DNA of 21,384 nucleotides from Lentisphaeria bacterium UBA4640. Its GTDB lineage: Bacteria; Verrucomicrobiota; Lentisphaeria; Victivallales; UBA1829. Numbering within the stretch: the stretch's first letter is position 1; the number at the start of each line of letters is the position of its first letter. Under the pieces are notes generated by a model, which saw nothing but the letters and a program-made list of their open reading frames with translations, was not told the origin of the DNA and did not search any database. The stretch is taken from NCBI GenBank assembly GCA_002405835.1, contig DHMO01000010.1, forward strand, positions 1-21,384, given 5' to 3'. The translations under genes were made by a program, and so were the position numbers. Below are positions 1 to 7,221 of this stretch, piece by piece.

Positions 1-414
1 GCCGTCGATTTCGACGAATTCCGGAGCGGTGACGTCGAACGGAAGTTCGAATTCCGTTTCGTCGGTGCTGGAAGTGTCGACATCGAGGAGCTTGTTCAGC
101 TTCACGCGGCAGCCGTAGGCCTTGATGACGATGTAATCGTCGCCCGCCTTCGCATACGCGGTGATGTCGAACGGCTCGAGATCCTGGAAGGATCCCGCGG
201 CGCGTGCGGCTTCGGTGAATTTGCCGAGTCCGTCGCGGTCAAGCGTGATGGTTCCTGTCGCTTCGACGTCGCCGACGAGAAACCCGTTCGGCCGCCCGTC
301 GCGCTTCGCGAAAGTGCTGTTGTCGGTAATGTCAAGACTGAACTTCTTCGCATTGATCCGGAAATCTCCGAGATTGAAATCGAAGGACAGTCCGTTGAAT
401 CGTTTGTTGCTCAT
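1..414 (-). CDS. Phage tail tube protein, DUF2597 family (3' end cut by window)
   Basis: I read 138 codons in frame from ATG at 414 to the window edge with no stop, so the C-terminus lies outside. AAGGAGA stands just upstream of the ATG. The N-terminus MSNKRFNGLSFDF, the stretch SLDITDNS around residues 26-33, a central GSFQDLEPFDI and the later YGCRVKLNKLLDVD match, from memory, the HP1-type DUF2597 family, which follows the sheath gene in HP1-like phages and is taken to form the inner tail tube. It is the last visible gene of the late operon, downstream of the DUF2586 sheath as expected. The 113-bp gap to the sheath gene is filled by a TTCAA/hairpin repeat element. Family call is firm; the tube role comes from family knowledge. 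Confidence 0.8.
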   Translation of the reverse strand, partial: MSNKRFNGLSFDFNLGDFRINAKKFSLDITDNSTFAKRDGRPNGFLVGDVEATGTITLDRDGLGKFTEAARAAGSFQDLEPFDITAYAKAGDDYIVIKAYGCRVKLNKLLDVDTSSTDETEFELPFDVTAPEFVEIDG

Positions 415-426
415 AGCGTCTCCTTC

Positions 427-524
427 CCGCGCTTCGCGCGGTGTTCAAGGTTCAACGTTCAAGGTTCAAAGCAAAATGCTTCAACTTTGAACCTTCAACT
501 TTCAACTTCCGCGCTGTCGCGCGG
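427..524. repeat. TTCAA-tract element with flanking GC hairpins (locus 1)
   Basis: This gap between sheath and tube genes is built as hairpin, tract, inverted tract, hairpin. The first hairpin is CCGCGC-ttc-GCGCGG (427-441). A tract of GGTTCAA/CGTTCAA units follows (443-470). The inverse tract TTTGAACC/TTCAACTTTC (483-508) can pair with it through an 11-bp stem, AAGGTTCAAAG with CTTTGAACCTT. The second hairpin is CCGCGC-tgtc-GCGCGG (509-524). It is the most complete of five such elements in the window. Confidence 0.8.
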
Positions 525-527
525 TGT

Positions 528-1652
528 TCATTCTCCGGACAGGTCAAGTCCGATGTAAACGGTGATTTTCTTCGGGCAGTTGTACGGACGGACGGTCAGG
601 CCGATGCTGACTTCCGTCCGGCTGGTCCAGGTGATCGTGACGTCGTTCGCTTCGGGCGGGCGGATCATCGCGGGAAGCTCAATGCTTCCGAGCGTAATCG
701 TGCGCGAGGCCTCGCGGAGCGGACGGCTGAAATACGTCTTGTTCGCCTCGATGCTGGATGGTGTGTTGTTCAGCATCCGGTTCGCAATCCGGGCGATCGC
801 AAGGATGCGGACGCGGCGGGCGCAGTAATCGACCACGCGCAGATTCTCGTAAACCTGGTAGTCCGATCCTTCGGCCGCGAGCGTGGTCATGTCCGCCCAG
901 TAGATCCCGTCGTAACCGGGGTACCACTGCGGAACGCAGAACCGCTTTTCCGCGAGCGTCTGAATCGTCGCCATGATGAGCGGATCGCCGTTTTTGTCAA
1001 CGGGATCGCCGCCGAGTCCGATCAGGGCGCCGGTTGCGACGCGCATCGGGGAATCCGCGATGCTGACCGCGGGATCGCAGAGGCGTCCGCAGACACAGCC
1101 GAGGTCGTTGCCGTGCAGGAGCGGAACGATCATCACACGCTCCGCGGCGACGCCGTCGTTGAGCGCGGAAATGCGCGTGGTGTAGGTTCCCCAGGTCTCC
1201 GTTGACTTGTCGACTCCGGTGCAGCAGCCGATGACGGTGATGAACTTTGCGAACCGCGCGAGCACTTCGGCCGCAGCGGCATATGCAGCCTGAACGTCGG
1301 TCTTGTTCTCGAACGGCGTGCAGAGCACAACCGCTTCGATGTTGAGGTCGGAGGGCTTGTCGAGCGCGGCGTAAAGCAGCTCTTTCCAGTCGCCGCCCTC
1401 GGGGATGCCGAGCGCGTAGCAGACGAAGTTTTCCGAACGCGCATTCTGACGTGCGGCGGTGATCTGCGTTTTGAGTTCCGATTCGCCCGGCCCGAGCGCC
1501 TTGTCAAGGTCCGTTGCGCCCCCGATCGGGATGATGGTTCCGGCGAGATCCGGATCACCGATTCCGCCGAGATAGAGGTACAGCCGTTCGGCCGTCTTGA
1601 AGTCGCCCTGGCTGCCGTCCACTTTTACGATGGTAACACTTCCGATGCCCAT
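528..1652 (-). CDS. Phage tail sheath protein, DUF2586 family
   Basis: The reading frame is open further upstream, but the real start is ATG at 1652 (MGIGSVTIVK), preceded by AAGGAGA at good spacing; this gives 374 aa. Length, the glycine-rich early segment (LYLGGIGDPDLAGT) and the C-terminal RPYNCPKKITVYIGLDLSGE resemble the DUF2586 family, which supplies the contractile tail sheath of HP1-like phages in place of P2 FI. It directly follows the GpS-type gene and precedes the DUF2597 tube gene, the HP1 order. The P2-type baseplate genes V, W and J are not between tail completion and sheath, also HP1-like. Sheath subunits polymerise around the tube and contract at infection. Confidence 0.8.
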   Translation of the reverse strand: MGIGSVTIVKVDGSQGDFKTAERLYLYLGGIGDPDLAGTIIPIGGATDLDKALGPGESELKTQITAARQNARSENFVCYALGIPEGGDWKELLYAALDKPSDLNIEAVVLCTPFENKTDVQAAYAAAAEVLARFAKFITVIGCCTGVDKSTETWGTYTTRISALNDGVAAERVMIVPLLHGNDLGCVCGRLCDPAVSIADSPMRVATGALIGLGGDPVDKNGDPLIMATIQTLAEKRFCVPQWYPGYDGIYWADMTTLAAEGSDYQVYENLRVVDYCARRVRILAIARIANRMLNNTPSSIEANKTYFSRPLREASRTITLGSIELPAMIRPPEANDVTITWTSRTEVSIGLTVRPYNCPKKITVYIGLDLSGE

Positions 1653-1663
1653 ACGTTTTCTCC

Positions 1664-2380
1664 TTAGGTTAAAAGGTTTGCATGATTTTTTGCTTTGAAC
1701 TTGCCGTAAATTCCCGCGAGCAGCTCTTTTCCCCAGAGCCGTTTGCGTTCGTCCGAAACGCCGAGGAACGGACGCGCGGGGACCGTGATTTCCCACGAGC
1801 CTTTTGTCTTCGAGAGAATCCGGAAAGCGTCGCCCTGTTTCAGGTGTTCTTTGCACCATTCCGCGCTCTGCGGAAAACCGTTTGAACTCAACGCAACGGC
1901 CTGTGCTTCCGTACACGGCTGCCAGAATTCGCGGAAATGCGGATCGCGCGACTCGACCGGAAACGCGTTTTCCGCTTTGATGCGTTCGAACGCCTCGCTT
2001 GCGCCGGTCTGGTGTTTGTAGCCGACATACCCTGCGTTGCGGAAGAAGAAAACGGTCGCCCGGTCTTCATCCGCCTTAACGCCGAGCCATTTGCTTCTGA
2101 CGATGTCATGGAGCATCTCCGCGTGCGTTTTCTTTGATGTGATACGTCCGTCCTTGTGATAAACCTTGCGCGTTTTCGGCGGTTCCCGCTTGCGCGGTTC
2201 CATCGCCGAGCCGTCAACGGTCTTCTGTTCGCGGACGTTCTTCCGCGCCTGCGCGATCGTCATGCGGCCCATGCGGGCGAGCAGACGACGGCGCAGATTC
2301 GGAGGCAGACGCAGCAGAGCGAGACCGTCCGCGATTTCGCGGAGGTTTTCTGGGACGAATGTTTGAATGACGTCAGACAT
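1664..2380 (-). CDS. Phage virion morphogenesis / tail completion protein, GpS family
   Basis: Start chosen at ATG 2380 (MSDVIQTF), because GGGGAG lies 9 nt upstream; a longer frame begins at 2416 without a good ribosome site. The product is 238 aa. The basic segment LRRRLLARMGRMTIAQARKNV near residues 30-50 and the C-terminal VPARPFLGVSDERKRLWGK are typical of the P2 GpS / Mu GpG virion morphogenesis family, which acts in tail completion or head-tail joining. At 238 aa it is longer than P2 GpS (about 150 aa as I recall); the extra length is a middle region. The gene overlaps the end of the GpR-like gene by 8 nt, suggesting translational coupling. Confidence 0.78.
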   Translation of the reverse strand: MSDVIQTFVPENLREIADGLALLRLPPNLRRRLLARMGRMTIAQARKNVREQKTVDGSAMEPRKREPPKTRKVYHKDGRITSKKTHAEMLHDIVRSKWLGVKADEDRATVFFFRNAGYVGYKHQTGASEAFERIKAENAFPVESRDPHFREFWQPCTEAQAVALSSNGFPQSAEWCKEHLKQGDAFRILSKTKGSWEITVPARPFLGVSDERKRLWGKELLAGIYGKFKAKNHANLLT

Positions 2381-2852
2381 CGGTCCACGCTCCCCGGACT
2401 TCGCCGCGTTCGGCAACCCAGAGGTCGTATTCGACCGGTTCGAAGTCTTCGCCGTCCCAGCGGATCCGGCCGCCTTCGACAGGCGTGATGTAAACGGGGT
2501 CGACGAAATCGCAGGTGATGACCAGATCGACCAGCCCGGAGGCGTCGAGGGAGATCAGATCGACCTCCGGATCGGCAAGTTTGTACTTGTCGCGCGTGTC
2601 ATCGTTGTCATCGAGCCACGCCCGGGCGTGCATGAGCAGCACGATCGCATCGGTCTGCCGCACACGCTCGATGAGCAGCACGCCCCGGTAGCGCAGATCG
2701 GCGAGATGCCATCCCTCGGAGGTGAGGTTATGTCCGCCCTGCGCAAGAGTCATCGACGCTGTTTCGGCGTTGTGATTTTCGGGCGCGACTCCAAGCTCCA
2801 TCGCTTTTGATTTGAGGTGATCCGCGAACTCGCGGAACCGGGAACGAATCAT
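2373..2852 (-). CDS. Phage tail completion protein, GpR-like
   Basis: 159 aa. ATG at 2852 abuts the TAA of the upstream GpL-like gene (2855-2853), so the two are probably coupled. Residues about 55-85 (DLRYRGVLLIERVRQTDAIVLLMHARAWL) are followed by a beta-rich C-terminal half ending FEPVEYDLWVAERG, which fits the P2 tail completion protein R family. In P2, R and S finish the tail tip and head-proximal end. The assignment rests on this motif and on its place between GpL-like and GpS-like genes. No lysis genes lie between GpL and GpR here, unlike P2 with X, Y and K, so lysis functions must be elsewhere. Confidence 0.7.
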   Translation of the reverse strand: MIRSRFREFADHLKSKAMELGVAPENHNAETASMTLAQGGHNLTSEGWHLADLRYRGVLLIERVRQTDAIVLLMHARAWLDDNDDTRDKYKLADPEVDLISLDASGLVDLVITCDFVDPVYITPVEGGRIRWDGEDFEPVEYDLWVAERGEVRGAWTDV

Positions 2853-3308
2853 TTAGATGTCTCCTACGTAAATGCGGGCTTCCCCGCGGATCTGGGCAAT
2901 CGCGTCGGCGGCGAACTCGCGGTATTTCTCCTCGGTCTCGCTTCCGGTTTTCGCGGCGTTCTCCGCTGCGGCGCGGCGGTCGGCCGTGAGAGTCTCGCGG
3001 AGGATTTCCGCTTTCGCCTCGCAGTAAACCGCACGCTCCCAGAGGATGACGAGTTCGGAAACATTGTCAACCGTTTCGCACGGAACATCAGCAAGCGTCG
3101 CGGCAGTCTGATTCGCGCGCCAGTCGTCAAGCTGACGTCCGACAGCGATCACGGCCTGACGCAGATGCGCCAGAACCGTTTCCGGCGGGAGCTCGGACGG
3201 CGGGCGGTACAGCTCGAAAAATTTTCTGCTGCCGACCGGCGGATAAAACGTTCCGCGGCGGATCATCTCATCCGGGATTGTCCTTGTGTTGTCCAGCCAT
3301 CCGGACAT
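2853..3308 (-). CDS. Head completion/stabilization protein, GpL family
   Basis: 151 aa from ATG at 3308 with AAGGAG seven nucleotides upstream. The sequence follows the P2 GpL pattern. An N-terminal part gives a FYPPV motif and PPETVLAHLRQAVIAVGRQLDDWR. Then comes TLADVPCETVDNVSELVILWERAVYCEAKAEIL, and the end is EARIYVGDI, against P2 endings such as RCIVSQI. GpL binds the filled capsid and stabilises the portal vertex after packaging. It lies between the small terminase and GpR, as in P2. A 191-bp gap with two TTCAA/hairpin elements separates it from the small terminase gene. Confidence 0.8.
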   Translation of the reverse strand: MSGWLDNTRTIPDEMIRRGTFYPPVGSRKFFELYRPPSELPPETVLAHLRQAVIAVGRQLDDWRANQTAATLADVPCETVDNVSELVILWERAVYCEAKAEILRETLTADRRAAAENAAKTGSETEEKYREFAADAIAQIRGEARIYVGDI

Positions 3309-3319
3309 AAAAACTCCTT

Positions 3320-3362
3320 CGCGCTCTGCGCGGGTTCAAAGTTCAAGGTTCAAGGTTCAAAG
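3320..3362. repeat. TTCAA-tract element with hairpin (locus 2)
   Basis: The hairpin CGCGC-tct-GCGCG (3320-3332) is followed by GGTTCAA/AGTTCAA heptamers (3333-3362), in the same hairpin-then-tract polarity as locus 1. It lies just upstream of the GpL-like gene, on the far side of that gene's ribosome site. Confidence 0.75.
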
Positions 3363-3452
3363 CAAGACGCCTGAGCCTTCCGTTTTAAAAGTGCGGGGGA
3401 GAAAACGGTCCTTGCTCCGATGGCGGACAGGAGTCCGCGCGGATGCCGTTTT

Positions 3453-3505
3453 CCCCGCCCGCGGGGGTGGCAAAAGGTTCAAAGTTCAACGGTCAAAATT
3501 CAACG
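3453..3505. repeat. TTCAA-tract element with hairpin (locus 3)
   Basis: The hairpin CCCCGC-cc-GCGGGG (3453-3466) is followed by a degenerate tract of GGTTCAA, AGTTCAA and ATTCAA units (3475-3505). The right edge reaches the last codons and stop of the small terminase gene, so the element has shaped that gene's end. Confidence 0.7.
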
Positions 3506-4183
3506 TTGAGCTTTCAGCTTTTTCTCCAGTTCCGCGCGTTTGGTTTTGACCTTGGCGCGACCGGGCGCGATGCGCTCCGCGAGTTTGCAGAGCTCCAGGG
3601 CGCGGACGGGATTGTTCCGTTCCGCTTCCCGGATCGCAACCCGGATGTACTTCAGTTTGATTTCCTCGTGAATCGCCCACCCGGGCGCGTCGTCCGGAGG
3701 GATGACCGCCTCGAAAATCTCGCTGAAATAGGGTTCGATCGGCTGACCGTTCCGGGTGTTGACCCAGTCGAGCAGCAGATCCGCGACTCCGGTGCGGATG
3801 TCGCGCTTGAACCGCGCGGGCATCGGCTGATTCTGCGCAACGGCGACACGCGCAAGACGCATGGCTCCGTCGATTTCGCCGACGTCGAACAGCCAGATCA
3901 TGGTCTGCGTGAGAATCACGTTTTTGTACTTGGCTCCGCTCTTGAGATAGGTCTCGACGACCGGAAGCCACGTCCTGATCAGCCCGCGCTTGCGTTCGGT
4001 CCGTGCGGAGCCCTGCGGAAGCGCGGAAAGCTGTCTGCAGTCCGCATCGAGTGCGGTCAGCATCAGCGCGAACTGATCGGCGTCCGCGGCCGTCGCGGAT
4101 GCGGTTTCGGCGCGCGCGGATTCAACGGCCTCGCGCGCCTGACGTTCCCGGACGACCCGGCTGTGATAATCCCACGCTCTCAT
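3500..4183 (-). CDS. Phage terminase small subunit/endonuclease, GpM family
   Basis: 227 aa from ATG at 4183; a TTG at 4189 is in frame but overlaps the capsid stop codon. Residues roughly 35-120 carry the P2 GpM signature: LMLTALDADCRQLSAL, then a basic stretch, then TWLPVVETYLKSGAKYKNVILTQTMIWLFDVGEIDGAMRLA. P2 M has an equivalent LPFWLPWV...GAQDDILMTVMLWRLDTGDIAGALEIA. The C-terminal part resembles tetratricopeptide helices (VRALELCKLAERIAPGRAKVKTKRAELEKKLK). In P2 this subunit recognises and cuts cos DNA for packaging by the P subunit. It lies immediately downstream of the capsid gene, as in P2. Its last codons lie in a TTCAA repeat. Confidence 0.85.
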   Translation of the reverse strand: MRAWDYHSRVVRERQAREAVESARAETASATAADADQFALMLTALDADCRQLSALPQGSARTERKRGLIRTWLPVVETYLKSGAKYKNVILTQTMIWLFDVGEIDGAMRLARVAVAQNQPMPARFKRDIRTGVADLLLDWVNTRNGQPIEPYFSEIFEAVIPPDDAPGWAIHEEIKLKYIRVAIREAERNNPVRALELCKLAERIAPGRAKVKTKRAELEKKLKAQR

Positions 4184-4185
4184 GA

Positions 4186-5262
4186 TCAACCGTTCTGTTC
4201 CTGATCGGGATCCGGATCGGTCGGATTTTCAGTCGGTTCATCCGCGGCTGTGCTCTCGGAAACAAATTCGATGTCCGCGTGGTTGACCGCGGCGCAGGCG
4301 TCGAGGTCGCCGATGCGGAAACATTCGTTCTGCGACTGGAAGTGCTCGATCTGATCCTTGCGCGGATTGTCGAGCATCTGGCGGCGCAGGGAACTGTCCT
4401 GGATGTAATGCTGGAGGTTCGAGGGATCGACCACCATCACGCCTGTATCCGGGAAACATGCGGGCGTTGTCGCCGGGATGCCGCCGTAGGTTTTCGTGAG
4501 CACGGAGAACAGCGTTTTCTCCGACGGCCGCTGTCCGTACATCTCGTAAATTTTTCCGGATTCCCACGCAACGATTTTGCGGCCGACGAGGGCGACTTCG
4601 TTTCCGGTGCGGTGTTCCTCCGGGATGAGGGAGAGCAGTTCGAAAACGAGCTGATCGAGGTTGTTCCAGTCGCCGCCCTTGCCGAGTTTGAGTTTGGAGC
4701 CGGAAGCCGCCTTGATGAAATTTTCGGGCTTGTTGGTTTTGAGATCGTGAAACCAGCCGGTGTTGACGTCCTGGCCGAGCGGATTCGTCGCGGCGTTCGT
4801 ATCCTTTGCGGCGGATTCGCCGTACCAGCCGATCATGAGCTGATCAAGTCCCATGCGGCGGTAGATCATGTTCAGGATGCGCTGTTCGTAATCGGAGAAA
4901 CGGCGCCAGGCGTCGATGTCGGAGTACTTGAGCGCGCAGTCGTAGTTGGTCTGAACGACCTCGTAGGTGCGCTCGGTTTTGTCGCCGATGACCGCGGGGA
5001 TGCGTTCCTTGCTTCCGGAGGAGGTGTCGGTCCGGCTCGCAATCATGCCGGGTGCGTTGAGCGTGACGATGCGTCCCTTCATGTCCGTCACCGGAATGAC
5101 GGAGACGCGGGAAAGGAAGCCGACAGACTGCTGAACGGCGTTGATCAGACCGACCGCCTGGGGGATCTGGACGTCGAACATGGTTTCGGTGGAAGCGACG
5201 CCGTAGGTCTGGGCGAGGCGTGCGCACATTTTCTGAAAACGGTCTCTGGAATAAAAATTCAT
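4186..5262 (-). CDS. P2-family major capsid protein (GpN)
   Basis: The start is ATG at 5262 (MNFYSRDRFQKM), with GAGGAG upstream; an upstream in-frame alternative initiator at 5277 overlaps the scaffold stop and is less likely. The product is 358 aa, the usual size. Landmarks shared with P2 N include VGFLSRVSVIPVTDMKG, ASRTDTSSG, NYDCALKYSDIDAW, NPLGQDVNTGWFHDL, LGKGGDWNNLDQLVF, YGGIPATTPACFPDTGVMV and LQHYIQDSSLRRQMLDNPRKDQIEHF. The C-terminal tail is acidic and proline-rich. It builds the icosahedral shell after cleavage by the GpO protease encoded directly upstream. Confidence 0.92.
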   Translation of the reverse strand: MNFYSRDRFQKMCARLAQTYGVASTETMFDVQIPQAVGLINAVQQSVGFLSRVSVIPVTDMKGRIVTLNAPGMIASRTDTSSGSKERIPAVIGDKTERTYEVVQTNYDCALKYSDIDAWRRFSDYEQRILNMIYRRMGLDQLMIGWYGESAAKDTNAATNPLGQDVNTGWFHDLKTNKPENFIKAASGSKLKLGKGGDWNNLDQLVFELLSLIPEEHRTGNEVALVGRKIVAWESGKIYEMYGQRPSEKTLFSVLTKTYGGIPATTPACFPDTGVMVVDPSNLQHYIQDSSLRRQMLDNPRKDQIEHFQSQNECFRIGDLDACAAVNHADIEFVSESTAADEPTENPTDPDPDQEQNG

Positions 5263-5273
5263 GGTGAGTCTCC

Positions 5274-6056
5274 TCAAATCAGGGGTTCATCGGAGGTGTC
5301 GCCGGTTCCGGGCTGGGCGCCGCGGGCGGGAACGGGTGTGAGCGCTTCTTCCATCTGCGCGGAGAGCTTTTCAAGTCCGGCTGCGATGGCTTCGAGCTTT
5401 GCGGAAAAATCTGCGGAGACATCCGTTTTCCGGACCTCCTGCGCTTCCGGTTTTGTGTTCATGGCTGTGACGGTTTCCTTGAGCGCGGCGACTGCTTCGG
5501 TCAGCGGCTTCAGGGCTTCGGAGAATTCCTCTTTTGTCATCTCTGACTCCTTGTTTTTGGTGAAAAAATCTTTGAGTGCGTTTTTGACGGTTTCCGCGAC
5601 GGAGGGATTTTCCTGCATCAGCGGGATGTTTTCGATGGTTTCGGGCGCGCCGCGGAAGACGTCTTGGCGGGAGAACCGCGCCTCGGTGGTTCCGACGCTC
5701 GCGGGGAAGTCGGTGGTGGCGAGTCCGGTCAGATAGGTTCTGCCGGAACCGCAGAAGTTGTGAACGAGTTCAACGGAAAAACAGAGCCGGTGGTCTTCGG
5801 CGTTCTGCTGCAGGTAGTATTTGTTCGGACGGATCCGCGCCTGAAGGACGGTGCGCTCCTTTTTGTCTTTTCCGAGCCGCACGTCCCAGACGGAGCCGAG
5901 GTTTCCGGTCCAGTGTTCCACGTTGAGAAACGCGACATATTCGTTGCGGTCGTAAGTTTCCGCCGCATCACGGAGCCACTCCTCCTTGATGGAGCGTCCG
6001 TCCACGGTCGGGCCCGCGGTCGCGATGGTCAGCCAGTCAGTCAATACAGGGTTCAT
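5274..6056 (-). CDS. Capsid scaffold and maturation protease, GpO family
   Basis: 260 aa from ATG at 6056 with AAAAGGAGAG upstream. The N-terminal half is a GpO-type serine protease. D19 (GPTVDGR), H48 (LNVEHWTG) and S94 (CFSVELVHNFCGSG) sit where the P2 triad Asp19/His48/Ser107 is described, and YLTGLATTDFPASVGT follows as in the family. The C-terminal half, about residues 160-235, is charged and helical (EEFSEALKPLTEAVAALKETV), as expected of a scaffold. GpO guides assembly of GpN shells and cleaves N, L and itself. It is the first gene of the minus-strand late operon, behind a TATAAT box and the TTGTG-N13-CACAA palindrome. Confidence 0.9.
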   Translation of the reverse strand: MNPVLTDWLTIATAGPTVDGRSIKEEWLRDAAETYDRNEYVAFLNVEHWTGNLGSVWDVRLGKDKKERTVLQARIRPNKYYLQQNAEDHRLCFSVELVHNFCGSGRTYLTGLATTDFPASVGTTEARFSRQDVFRGAPETIENIPLMQENPSVAETVKNALKDFFTKNKESEMTKEEFSEALKPLTEAVAALKETVTAMNTKPEAQEVRKTDVSADFSAKLEAIAAGLEKLSAQMEEALTPVPARGAQPGTGDTSDEPLI

Positions 6057-6075
6057 AATCTCTCCTTTTCAGATA

Positions 6076-6157
6076 TTATAAGTCTGATTTGGAGAGACGA
6101 AACCTCCGGTCCTTGTGATTTTTTGTGATATGCGCAAAATCACAAGAAATCACAAGG
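6076..6157 (-). promoter_or_regulatory. Late promoter for the scaffold-capsid-tail operon with nested palindrome
   Basis: Reading the minus strand toward the GpO gene, a 47-bp double palindrome (6111-6157) has outer arms CCTTGTGATTT and AAATCACAAGG and an inner TTGTG-N13-CACAA (6123-6145). After 42 nt comes a perfect TATAAT box (6076-6081), and no good -35 is visible. This fits an activator-dependent late promoter. In P2, Ogr binds TGTTG-N12-CAACA about 55 bp upstream of late starts. The same 23-bp layout recurs at 9258-9280 before the terminase gene. That the Ogr-like protein of this phage binds here is an inference. Confidence 0.65.
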
Positions 6158-6173
6158 TTTCTGCGCGCAAGGC

Positions 6174-6202
6174 AAAAAAATCCCGGAGCTTCGTCCGGGA
6201 TT
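6174..6202 (-). terminator. Rho-independent terminator of cassette 1
   Basis: The stem AATCCCGGA/TCCGGGATT (6179-6202) has a 6-nt loop, followed on the minus strand by seven T residues. It lies 33 bp after the stop of the first DUF2335 gene. Stem, T-run and the adjoining TGCGCGCAAGGC are nearly identical to those at 7588-7617. Confidence 0.85.
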
Positions 6203-6234
6203 GAAAGAGAAATTGCGAAGATTTTGCTGCTATA

Positions 6235-6660
6235 TTATCGGCTTCGTATCTTTGCACCGGTGATAATGGTTGAAACGATCAAAACGACTCCACCTGTTCC
6301 AATAAAACCAGAAGCAACCGGGTGACCAAATTTTGCGCACAAAACTGCGGCAGTCATAATAATGAGAACGATAAATACAGCAGTTGCCATTCCAATGACC
6401 ACACACCTGGAATTTATTTTCAACTCCTCATCCGCCCGATTGCTGGTTGCCGATTCCATTGCAAAACGATGAGCTTGTTCCGCCTTTGCCATTTCAAATA
6501 TTTTTTGAGGCAAATCAGGAAAAATATCTGCATACTTCCGCATTTCATCCGCACTCGGCAACGGTCCGGAGTAAATGCTCTGCGTTCGAATGTGGTGTTG
6601 GACAGAACTCGGCTCTTTCCCGGAGGAAAGAGTTTGAGTTGCAGTGGAATCATTTTTCAT
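6235..6660 (-). CDS. DUF2335 two-helix membrane protein (cassette 1)
   Basis: 141 aa from ATG at 6660, with TGGAG eight nucleotides upstream. Residues about 28-70 hold the DUF2335 signature: YSGPLPSADEMRKYADIFPDLPQKIFEMAKAEQAHR. This matches the family pattern of SGPLPPPE, a 'pG.a.rIl.mae.eq.HR' helix, then a membrane hairpin. Two membrane helices follow (about 86-109 and 114-137) with a short GHPVASG turn; the basic tail is KIRSR. The family is common in phages and bacteria and its function is unknown to me. It overlaps the preceding small ORF by 11 nt, so translation is probably coupled. Transcription should start in repeat A and end at the terminator at 6174-6202. Possible roles are membrane exclusion or sensing; the sequence does not decide. 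Confidence 0.82.
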   Translation of the reverse strand: MKNDSTATQTLSSGKEPSSVQHHIRTQSIYSGPLPSADEMRKYADIFPDLPQKIFEMAKAEQAHRFAMESATSNRADEELKINSRCVVIGMATAVFIVLIIMTAAVLCAKFGHPVASGFIGTGGVVLIVSTIITGAKIRSR

Positions 6661-6868
6661 TTACAGACTCCAGTACGGAATAAAAATCCTGACTGATTTT
6701 GTTCCAGTCCGACGCCAGATTTTCCCGATCGGATTTCCTTTCGGAATTTTTTGCAGCGGAGCTGTGCAGCATCCGCAAACCGATCAGCCCCGAAAAATCA
6801 AAGGCCATCAAAAAACCTAAAAAGAAGGCTTCCGAATGAAGCAATATTTTTTTCAATTTTTCCGGCAT
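6650..6868 (-). CDS. Small membrane-associated leader ORF of cassette 1 (MPEKLKK)
   Basis: 72 aa from ATG at 6868, inside the conserved repeat, behind a strong AAGGGGGT ribosome site. It begins MPEKLKKIL, has a hydrophobic stretch at about residues 15-34 (AFFLGFLMAFDFSGLIGLRM) and a charged hydrophilic C-terminal half. The first codons and the ribosome site are shared by all three cassettes, but the rest diverges. I do not recognise a family. Its stop overlaps the start of the DUF2335 gene by 11 nt, so it may encode a partner subunit or serve as a translated leader. Confidence 0.6.
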   Translation of the reverse strand: MPEKLKKILLHSEAFFLGFLMAFDFSGLIGLRMLHSSAAKNSERKSDRENLASDWNKISQDFYSVLESVNEK

Positions 6869-6948
6869 GAGCCACCCCCTTCCGGTTTAAGTTATGGAGA
6901 TACTATACACGGGAATTCCGTTTTTTCAAGACCCGCGGTCTGTCAACC
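6861..6948 (-). repeat. Cassette promoter/leader repeat, copy A
   Basis: This 88-bp repeat differs from copy B at two positions only. On the minus strand it holds, in order: TTGACAG and CCGCGG; the -35 TTGAAA (6924-6929); a 16-bp spacer containing the palindrome GGAATTCC; the -10 TATAGT (6902-6907); AAGGGGGT; and the ATG of the small ORF. Each hexamer is one base off the sigma70 consensus, so it should fire without a phage activator. Confidence 0.85.
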
Positions 6949-6954
6949 CGGTAT

Positions 6955-7221
6955 TCAATAGTGGTATCGAAGCTGGTAGATTGTCAATACATTGTTTTCC
7001 TCATCAACGGAATATACCATCCGATCCGTCAGATTGATTCGTCTTGACCAGCATCCGGACAACTGGTGGCGCAACCGTTCCGGTTTGCCAAGACCGGTTG
7101 CCGGATGTTCCATTGTGTCAAGAATCAGCTTTTCAATTTTGGCAAGAGTCTTCTGCGAATTTGCACGCCAAAACTCAATGTCCGCTTTTGCCTGCTCCGA
7201 AAAGGAAATTGTGTAAGGCAC
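6955..7221 (-). CDS. yoeB: YoeB-family toxin (ribosome-dependent mRNA interferase)
   Basis: 88 aa, the usual YoeB length, starting at GTG 7221. The GKPERLRHQLSGCWSRRI...DRMVYSV...YQLRYHY series is the RelE/YoeB signature. E48, R60/R61, R67 and the terminal H87-Y88 align with the catalytic Glu46, Arg65, His83 and Tyr84 region of E. coli YoeB. The toxin cleaves mRNA in the ribosomal A site and is neutralised by the YefM-type antitoxin encoded immediately upstream. The two genes overlap by 47 nt, more than the few bases usual in this family. The toxin stop lies 7 bp from promoter repeat A, so the module is packed between cassettes 1 and 2. Confidence 0.92.
   Translation of the reverse strand: MPYTISFSEQAKADIEFWRANSQKTLAKIEKLILDTMEHPATGLGKPERLRHQLSGCWSRRINLTDRMVYSVDEENNVLTIYQLRYHY

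Noticed and set aside
441..1205. 254-aa plus-strand frame starting in the TTCAA repeat
   Set aside because: Covers repeat locus 1 and the antisense of the sheath gene; low-complexity start and no domain.
4279..5736. 485-aa open frame on the plus strand
   Set aside because: Lies antisense to the clearly assigned capsid and scaffold genes; composition is that of a GC-rich shadow frame and no start signal is present.
6939..6946. TTGACA in the cassette repeat as the -35 box
   Set aside because: No acceptable -10 stands 15-19 bp downstream; TTGAAA with TATAGT at 16 bp fits better.
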